Assembly: GCA_002179805.1 (NCBI GenBank) | Contig: NAVB01000871.1 | Span: 1 to 10,407 of the forward strand | Source: Acanthamoeba lenticulata | Taxonomy: Eukaryota > Discosea > Longamoebia > Acanthamoebidae | Direction: 5' to 3' | DNA length: 10,407 nt | Part shown: positions 1 to 5,168 of the stretch, one piece after another | Layout: each line of letters opens with the position of its first letter | Position numbering within the stretch: the first letter of the stretch is position 1 | Notes under the pieces: model-generated | What the model was told of the DNA's origin: nothing | Database searches by the model: none | What the model saw: the letters and a program-made list of their open reading frames with translations, nothing else | Translations under genes and position numbers: made by a program

Positions 1-32
1 AACCCCTAACCCCTAACCCTAACCCTAACCCT
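1..32. repeat. Terminal telomeric repeat tract
   Basis: The window begins with about five telomeric units, first CCCCTAA then CCCTAA, ending in a partial CCCT at position 32. This is the C-rich strand as expected at the left end of a chromosome written 5' to 3', so the true end lies to the left. The mix of four-C and three-C units suggests variant TTAGGGG/TTAGGG repeats. The switch to unique sequence at 33 is abrupt. That this is the physical chromosome end, rather than another internal tract, is inferred from the window starting inside the repeat. Confidence 0.9.
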
Positions 33-59
33 CGCGCCTTATACCTTTTTCACTTGACA

Positions 60-353
60 AAGTCTGTTGACACTTAGTTATTTTTGCCAAGTTTGAAAAA
101 AACAAAATAGATTATCTTGTAGAGCTTTTCAAGCCATTTCAGATGCACTCTATCCCAGAAAATGTGCAATTTTTATTACCTGATCGCTACTGAAAAAAGA
201 AAACCAAAAAGTGTTGACTTACCAACTTGTTTCACAATTTTGAAAAATAACAAACCCATCATCTTGTAGAGCTTTTCAAGGCGGTTTGAACGCACCCTTT
301 TGCAACAATAGTACTTTTTTTGTTGGCCCAAATGACTTGTAAAAAAACCAAAA
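60..353. repeat. Degenerate ~147-bp subtelomeric direct repeat (two copies)
   Basis: Two diverged copies sit next to each other at about 60-206 and 207-353. The best-conserved core is the 20-bp word ATCTTGTAGAGCTTTTCAAG, at 114-133 and again at 261-280, exactly 147 bp apart. Flanking words also line up: a GTTGAC before a T-rich stretch, TTTTGAAAAA before the core, and GCAC about ten bases after it. The region is AT-rich with no convincing gene. Such repeats are common next to telomeres; they could also be recombinase-binding or replication sequences. Outside the core the copies are poorly matched, so the exact ends are approximate. Confidence 0.6.
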
Positions 354-398
354 CGCCACACCCAACCAAAGTCATGTGCACCACCTTGTGCCCATGCT

Positions 399-404
399 TT
401 TATT
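399..404 (-). terminator. Polyadenylation signal for the small leftward gene
   Basis: On the minus strand this reads AATAAA, 39 bases after the TGA stop of the 443-709 reading frame. It is the canonical eukaryotic poly(A) signal at a normal distance and supports that frame being a real transcription unit. The region is AT-rich, so a chance match is possible. Confidence 0.45.
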
Positions 405-442
405 TCAAAAAAAACAACAAAAATAGGAGAAGATAGAACAAT

Positions 443-709
443 TCAATGCCGTCGTTTTTTAGCTATGGGGGATACCAGATGGAGTTGATGAAGTGGAGGA
501 GCTTGTTTCCTAGGCTTAGGAGTCCAAGACTTGACTGGAGTAAACTTGATCTTGGAACCAGGAAGTACAGGGCAGGGTGGCGAGACCTTGTAGACAGTCA
601 GGGAGGGCTCTGGGCAGGGGATGGTCGACTTTGGCTGGGGCAGGGTGGGCATCTTGGGTTGCCAGTTGGTAAAGTGGTAGTGTTTGTAAGGGGTATAGTA
701 GTGTGGCAT
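443..709 (-). CDS. Small proline-rich basic protein, 88 aa, unknown function
   Basis: This is a single-exon reading frame with ATG at 707-709 and TGA at 443-445. I do not recognise the product. It is rich in proline, lysine, histidine and aromatic residues, contains repeated Pro-Lys pairs, and ends in the basic run AKKRRH, which resembles a nuclear localisation signal. No membrane segment or known fold is visible. Support for a real gene: a minus-strand TATAAA at 751-756 lies about 42 bases upstream of the ATG, an AATAAA follows the stop, and it is divergent from the recombinase gene across a shared symmetric promoter array. I infer a small nuclear or DNA-binding accessory protein, perhaps a regulator or directionality factor, but nothing in the sequence proves this. 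An overlapping plus-strand frame (446-757) has no such signals. Confidence 0.45.
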   Translation of the reverse strand: MPHYYTPYKHYHFTNWQPKMPTLPQPKSTIPCPEPSLTVYKVSPPCPVLPGSKIKFTPVKSWTPKPRKQAPPLHQLHLVSPIAKKRRH

Positions 710-750
710 TGTCAGGAAGTTATAATGGTGTTTGCCAACAACCAGGCCGG

Positions 751-756
751 TTTATA
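751..756 (-). promoter_or_regulatory. TATA box of the leftward small gene
   Basis: On the minus strand the sequence reads TATAAA inside CTTATAAACC. Transcription would start near 722-728, just upstream of the ATG at 709. It lies immediately left of the palindromic array at 780-962, making the region a probable bidirectional promoter with the TATA at 1028. Confidence 0.5.
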
Positions 757-779
757 AGCTGGCTGGCGGTTTCTGTAAG

Positions 780-962
780 CAGTGGATTGCACATGGAATC
801 CACTGTTGGAAATGGTGCACTTCCCCAACAGTGGAATCCATGGCAATTCCATTGCTTGCCAAAATCTCCCTCAATCTTCTTCTTGGACAATGGAATCCAT
901 ATGTATTCCACTGCTTGGGAAGTGGCTGTTTTCCAACAGTGGATTGCATGTGGAATCCACTG
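780..962. repeat. Symmetric array of four 26-bp near-palindromes in the divergent promoter
   Basis: Four 26-bp units lie at 780-805, 829-854, 888-913 and 937-962. Each starts with CAGTGGA or CAATGGA and ends with TCCACTG or TCCATTG, so each is itself a near-palindrome. Start-to-start spacings are 49, 59 and 49 bp. The whole array is also an inverted repeat: the 75 bp at 780-854 matches the reverse complement of 888-962 at about 61 of 75 positions, with a 33-bp centre. It lies between two outward-facing TATA boxes. Plausible roles are operator sites for a dimeric regulator, binding sites for the recombinase itself (autoregulation or a recombination site), or a remnant palindromic insertion. 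I know of no named family with this exact sequence. Confidence 0.85.
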
Positions 963-984
963 CTTGAGAGGATTTTCAACTGGG

Positions 985-1035
985 ATTGGTTGTACAGTGG
1001 GAGTGATTCTGATTGGCTGATAGTGGTTATATATA
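985..1035 (+). promoter_or_regulatory. Promoter of the recombinase gene: two inverted CCAAT boxes and TATA
   Basis: ATTGG (CCAAT on the other strand) occurs at 985-989 and 1012-1016, and TATATATA lies at 1028-1035. A start site near 1060 would give a leader of about 75 bases before the ATG at 1136. The TATA is embedded in a near-palindrome, GGTTATATATACATAACC. This placement is why I prefer the ATG at 1136 over any upstream start in the same frame. Confidence 0.5.
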
Positions 1036-1135
1036 CATAACCATTTCAGCCTATTGTCAACACCAACATTCCACACCTTCCACGACCACTGCCAGAACCT
1101 ACCAGACCAGTCCAACCACCCCCTTGCTGCCCTTC

Positions 1136-3446
1136 ATGGAAGACCCCAACAAGCCCCAACAACAACAATCACCCCAACACCCTGATGACCAATATTTGCA
1201 ACAACTCCAAGAATTCAGGGATGCTGGTGTTTTGTATGGTATATATATTCCCCCTATTTTTTGCTGTTATTTTTGTTATGTTTGGATGTATTTTTCCAAA
1301 TTTATTGACTATTTGTTTTTATATGTTTTTGTTTTTTGTTTGTGTTTTTTTGTTGTTGTTTGGTGATGTGTATATGTGTGTGTTGATGCATATATATATA
1401 TATGTTTGTAATGATTTTGTAAATGCAGGAGCTGATGTGATGGCAGAAAGGGAAGCCAAAGGCTTGACAACTGTTCCCAGATTCTTGGGCTTGACAGGTC
1501 AAGAAGTCAAAGCCATTCCTTATGTTGAGGATTGGCTCAACCAGAAAAATGCTTCTGTGTTGGCTTTGGCTGCCAAAGAGGTACAATATGCATTGTTGAT
1601 ATATCAGTTTTTATTATCTTATATCCAATTGACTGATCACATTTTTGTTTATATATTTATGCAGGAGCTTGAACAAGTGCAGAAGAATGTGGAAGACCCT
1701 GATGCTGATCAATCAGTGGACGTGACTGACCTGAAAAATGCTTTGAAAGACATGAAGTCTGCAGTTGGCAATTTTTTTGGTTTTTGGAGGAGATATGAAG
1801 GTAAATATCTTTAGTTTTTTGTTTTTAATGATATTTTATAATTGATTTTCTTTTTATATACAGGCTTGGAACCAGATGTCAAGCTACTGATGGACCCCAA
1901 GCGGGTAGCCAAGTACATGACCTGGTTGGCAGCTTGGTACAAACCAGGTGCCACCATTCGGAACAAGTGCTGGAATCTCCAAGGCTTACTCCGCTACTTG
2001 AGGCTTCACAAGCCCATGGAAGAGCCTGAACTCAGGCAGCTCAAGTTGGCCAAAAAGATGCTAGGTGATTTTGCCAACAAGCACAAGCAAGAAGCTCGAA
2101 AAAACAGAGTCTTGTTGGCAGATGAGACCCGGATGACTGCCAAAGGTCTTGTTTTTTTATCTTTGCTCTTTTGCATTTTGTTTTTAGTATGATATTAACC
2201 TAATATGTGATATTTTTATATATATGTTATGTACAGGAAAATTCTTTACTCCAGCTGAAGGGGTAGTGTTTTTGTGCTGGCTGCTCAAGGACTGGGAAGC
2301 TGGTTTGGATGAGTTTCTTGAAGTCCAGACAGCCGACCAGATCAAGGAACTGCCAATCAAGACCTGTCGAGCCAAGCAACATGCAGCGTTCATCATGCAA
2401 CGGTGTCTACTGGGGATGCTGCTGTATCTGGGAGGAGGGCTCAGGAAGCAGATCTACGCCAAGCTCCAAGCGCGCCATATCCAGTGGGACAAGGGTGAGC
2501 TGGTGATGCAAGTCGGCAAGGAGAAGGTCGCCAGAGTCAACGCCACCCATCTCCCGCTTCCCTCCCAACTGTGGACCATCATCGAGTTCTTCAAGCAGCG
2601 AATCAGGCCTTATCTGTGCTTGGACCCGGCCAACCCTCCACTGGCCTTGTGGATCAGCGACACTGGCAAGCCTTTCACCAGCGCCATCTTCACCAGGCAA
2701 TTCCAGACTTTGGTGACCATGTTTCACCCAGCCCTGACCCTTACTCCTATCGATTTCAGGAGGATGGTTATCACTGACCTGTTTGCTGGTATTGTTTTTT
2801 ATTGACATATTTTTTGTTTTTTGTGTGTGTTGTCATATAGATGCTGATATATTATTATTATTTTTTTTTGTGCACATTACATGCAAACAAAAACATACAG
2901 ACAGGCTGCTTCCAGAGAAAGATGAAACTTTGGAACATTTCCAAGCCAGGTTCAGTGATCTTTTGAATGTCTCTGTGCCTATTATGAAGTCTGTTTATAA
3001 CAGGTATGGTTTTTCCATATATATATATATATTTTTGATTAGTTGATTGATTGATAAAAATTTAATTTTGTATTAAAAAATGTATTTGTGTTTGTATATG
3101 TGTATGTGTGTGAGTAATTGAATTGAACAGGCAAAATGTGGAAGAAAACCACAAGAAGACTCTCAAGGCTGCCAATACTCCTCGAATGAGTGTACAAGCC
3201 AGCATCCAACTGGCAGGGATGGAAGCCAAGATGCAAGGAGTCTTGTCGGCTGAGGAAAAGACCCAGCGTCATGCCCTCCAGACCAGGCAGATCAGGACCA
3301 TTGTTGATGATGATGAATGGGCTGAGCAGTCTGGCCACAAGCGCAAACAGCCTAACAAGGGAGGCAGGAAAGCTGGTAGTGCCTGGTATCCCAAAAAACC
3401 CAGATGGATGACAGATGAAGAGGAAGAAGAAGAGGAAGGGGAGGAG

Positions 3447-3478
<32 letters not shown>

Positions 3479-3701
3479 AGAAGAAGAGGAAGAAGAGTAT
3501 GAAGTAGAAAAAATCCAGCATATGTGGGTCAACAGAAGGGGCAAGCTGACCTGTGAGGTCAAGTGGAAGGGCTATGGGGTCAAACACAACTCCAATATCC
3601 CCTTCCAAGAGATGGGCCATGCCCTGGAACTGGTGGAAGAGCACCTGAAACGTACTGTCTTTGCCAGGAAAAATGCTGCCCACAAAAAACACAACAAATA
3701 A
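1136..3701 (+). CDS. Tyrosine recombinase with C-terminal chromodomain (seven exons, 632 aa)
   Basis: Exons: 1136-1238, 1429-1580, 1665-1800, 1864-2145, 2237-2788, 2901-3003, 3131-3701. All six GT-AG introns (63-190 nt, very AT-rich) join in phase and give 632 codons plus TAA. The product is a probable nuclear site-specific DNA recombinase. In order: a Q-rich N-terminus (residues 1-34), a helical stretch, a core-binding-like helical domain (about 131-224, with Tyr-Met-Thr-Trp-Leu and Thr-Ile-Arg motifs), and a catalytic domain (about 225-442). The first catalytic Arg is R294 in GGLRKQ, the beta-hairpin Lys is K319 or K321, box II is I396-D-F-R399 (the usual His is replaced by Ile), and the likely nucleophile is Y441 in MKSVYNR. 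A long Glu tract follows, then a chromodomain from about residue 565 to 615 with aromatic-cage residues Y566, W588 and Y591. Closest class appears to be Crypton-like; DIRS elements are excluded by lack of reverse transcriptase. Whether it is active is unknown. Confidence 0.85.
3413..3497 (+). repeat. GAR-codon tract encoding a poly-glutamate linker
   Basis: An almost uninterrupted run of GAA/GAG codons, broken once by a Gly codon, encodes about 28 acidic residues directly before the chromodomain in exon 7. Mixed GAA and GAG usage argues for a selected acidic linker rather than a recent pure microsatellite expansion. Acidic runs are frequent in chromatin proteins and may contact histones. The reverse strand of this tract creates a false long serine/leucine-rich reading frame. 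Confidence 0.8.
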
Positions 3702-3780
3702 ACATGGTTGTGCCACTCATTGGCCAGCCAATTTTGGCGAAAATATTTTTTTTCTTCAAAAAATCAAACTTGAAACAAAA

Positions 3781-3786
3781 AATAAA
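3781..3786 (+). terminator. Polyadenylation signal of the recombinase gene
   Basis: AATAAA lies 80 bases downstream of the TAA at 3699-3701, within a plausible 3' UTR. The A-rich setting lowers its specificity. Confidence 0.45.
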
Positions 3787-4000
3787 ATGGCCATAAAATA
3801 GTACAAATCGAATGCTTATTTATCATATTTTTTGATTTTGTGTTTTTATCATTTGTGACCTTTAAAAACCTTAGTAAAAAACAATTTTGTGGCTTCCTTT
3901 TGGCAAACATGTGTGCTGGATGGCAATGGCGTGTTTGCTCTCACAGTTCAACAAATGTTTGGTAGCATGTGCTTCTTTTTGCTGGCGGTGGAGCAGGAGC

Positions 4001-4043
4001 AGGGCTTGAGCAGAACATGCTCCGCATGTCCTGCTCTGGCCTT
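4001..4043. repeat. Near-perfect inverted repeat (13-bp arms, 3-bp centre) near the right end
   Basis: GAGCAGAACATGC at 4008-4020 is followed by TCC and then GCATGTCCTGCTC at 4024-4036; the arms match at 12 of 13 positions. The symmetry continues outward with mismatches to 4001 and 4043. Two arms around a very short centre resemble a recombinase or dimeric-protein binding site, or a strong hairpin in the RNA 3' to the recombinase gene. Confidence 0.75.
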
Positions 4044-4242
4044 GGCATCCAAAAGGTCAAAATTCCCCAGCAAATCCCTCTTTTTCCCCCCTGTTTTCAG
4101 CGAAATTTCCGACGTTTTTCACTTTTCTCTCTTCCTTCGAACCTGTATGCGTCATGCTTGAGCTCATCTTGTAGCTCTTGCGCTGCTCTTTCGAATGATG
4201 TAGACTTGATCTTGTACGACCCCATTTAACCACGGAAAACTG

Positions 4243-4263
4243 CCCTAACCCTAAACCCTAACC
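4243..4263. repeat. Interstitial telomeric repeat
   Basis: The tract reads as CCCTAA, CCCTAAA, CCCTAA, CC, in the same orientation as the terminal tract at 1-32. Same orientation fits a former chromosome end (or an insertion into a telomere), and does not fit end-to-end fusion, which would place repeats head to head. It separates AT-rich element sequence on the left from host coding sequence on the right, and on the minus strand it provides the TAG stop for the adjacent truncated frame. Confidence 0.9.
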
Positions 4264-5082
4264 AGTAGGGCTGCACCACCTGAGACTTGGAGGCCCCAGC
4301 TGCAGGTTGCCACACTTGGGAAATAGATACTCCTTCACCAGCTTGTTTTTGTTTCTACCGCTGCCGCAGCGCACCATTGACGATGGGGGCTCTTTCAAGG
4401 GAGACCACCACAGCACTTCTACCAAGACTTTGCTGAGTTGGTCATAACGCTGGGCAAAAATAGATGGAGCACTCTCTGTACGTTGCACACCCTTTTTTGT
4501 GTTGGATCATGAACAGAAAATAACATAAAAGAAAATGTATGGTCTGTAGGGTCTTGGCCACGACGTTGGAAACGTTTTTCGTGACAGCTTCAAGACCTAA
4601 CCTCATCTGGTACATTTCTTCTTGAATGCGCCTCACATCTGCAACAGGAAATGGTGAGTGATTGATTCATTCCATTAATGTTTAACTCTGTTGAAACAGA
4701 AAAAAGAAGTGCACTGTGTGCAGAAGCTGGCCGCAGCGGGCTGGGTACCGATGTGGTGCCAGGCAAAGAAAGCCCTGACATAACCACACCCCATCCTTTT
4801 CAACTCAAGAATCATGAAATTAAGAGCTTTTCAAGGGGTTGTTCACAAACCTGCTGCCTGTATCGCTTGCTGTACCGCTGATAGAAGGCGCTTCTGATCA
4901 CCAAGCACGTTTATGCCCATAATGACGAGGTCATTTGCCTCAATAAGGCGAATCACGGTCATCGAGTTGAAGTAAAACTCGCTCAACCTTGGGAGCAAAT
5001 TGCTAACATCATGAGTTGCTGCCCATTGCTTAACCGCCTCATCAGCCTTGACTTCCATGCTAATCCGCAGATGGAATGTTTC
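4258..5082 (-). CDS. SAM-domain coding exons, C-terminally truncated at the telomeric repeat (possible 3' part of the kinase gene)
   Basis: Exon 5082-4851 encodes a sterile alpha motif-like domain: a conserved Val-Lys-Gln-Trp start, a central Ile-Arg-Leu-Ile-Glu-Ala-Asn-Asp-Leu, and a Met-Gly-Ile-x-x-x-Gly-Asp end. SAM domains mediate protein-protein oligomerisation. It splices in phase (donor CAG/GTTTGT, acceptor TTGCAG) to an exon starting at 4638 with a helical, Gln/Glu-rich segment. A further frame (about 4475-4258) runs to a TAG formed by GGTTAGGG of the internal telomere; the splice into it is unresolved. The frame has no good ATG at its left edge. An acceptor TGCAG at 5083-5087 matches in phase a donor CAG/GTTTAA overlapping the kinase stop, so this may be the C-terminus of the kinase receptor. 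Alternatively it is a separate gene starting at ATG 5058. The original C-terminus appears lost. Confidence 0.5.
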
Positions 5083-5122
5083 CTGCACTGTTAAATTTCC
5101 TGTTTTTTGCTCTCACGGAATG

Positions 5123-5142
5123 TTTCTTTTTCGAAAAAGAAA
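5123..5142. repeat. Perfect 20-bp palindrome between the kinase and SAM coding regions
   Basis: TTTCTTTTT, then CG, then AAAAAGAAA: a perfect 20-bp palindrome in the 92-base gap between the kinase frame and the SAM exon. On the minus strand it is an A/T-rich hairpin followed by a pyrimidine-containing stretch. It could aid transcript ending if the kinase stops at 5169, or lie within a short intron if the two coding parts are joined. Confidence 0.6.
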
Positions 5143-5168
5143 AAAATCTCCGCACTTTTTTGTGTTGC

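Larger units (their letters stand above)
33..4242 (+). mobile_element. Putative telomere-embedded tyrosine-recombinase (Crypton-like) element
   Basis: This 4.2-kb AT-rich segment is bounded on both sides by CCCTAA repeats in the same orientation (1-32 and 4243-4263). It carries a spliced gene for a tyrosine recombinase-like protein with a C-terminal chromodomain, a divergent small gene, and symmetric repeat arrays. I see no reverse transcriptase, RNase H, DDE transposase, long terminal repeats or terminal inverted repeats. That fits the known behaviour of Crypton-type DNA transposons, which move as circles by site-specific recombination and leave no obvious target duplication. The shared CCCT/CCCTAA at both junctions could be the crossover sequence. 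Boundaries are taken from where telomeric repeats stop. The alternative is an ordinary subtelomeric block that happens to contain a domesticated recombinase gene. Confidence 0.6.
3702..4242. other. 3' flank of the element, no supported gene
   Basis: About 540 bases without a gene I can support. The first 200 are very AT-rich and include an AATAAA at 3781-3786, 80 bases after the recombinase stop, a likely poly(A) signal. The middle contains a long inverted repeat (4001-4043). The last 80 bases carry ATCTTGTA words at 4166 and 4208 that echo the left end. Two overlapping plus-strand frames of 86-90 codons (3889-4229) look non-coding: no ATG context, promoter or recognisable domain. Confidence 0.6.

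Noticed and set aside
446..757. Plus-strand 103-codon frame overlapping the small leftward gene
   Set aside because: No TATA or poly(A) signal in that direction, and the opposite strand has both; it also runs into the promoter array.
780..962. CRISPR-like array
   Set aside because: Only four diverged units, symmetric rather than direct, spacing unequal, and the sequence is a spliced eukaryotic genome.
703..1115. Several overlapping frames on both strands through the palindromic array
   Set aside because: They are repeated words (Trp-Asn-Pro, Gly-Ile-His) produced by translating the 26-bp palindromes, and lie in a promoter.
3039..3716. Long minus-strand frame rich in Leu/Phe/Ser opposite the recombinase exon 7
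   Set aside because: It is the reverse of the GAA/GAG acidic tract and of a well-supported chromodomain exon; no known domain and low complexity.
3889..4229. Plus-strand frames of 86-90 codons in the 3' flank
   Set aside because: Overlapping frames, no domain, no promoter, and they cross the inverted repeat at 4001-4043.
33..4242. LTR, DIRS-type or DDE transposon
   Set aside because: No reverse transcriptase, RNase H, DDE motif, long terminal repeat or terminal inverted repeat was found; the ends (CGCGCC and GAAAACTG) do not match in either orientation.
4823..4836. AGAGCTTTTCAAGG match to the subtelomeric repeat core, inside the host region
   Set aside because: Only 14 bp, in an intron of the SAM region, with no further similarity; most likely chance.
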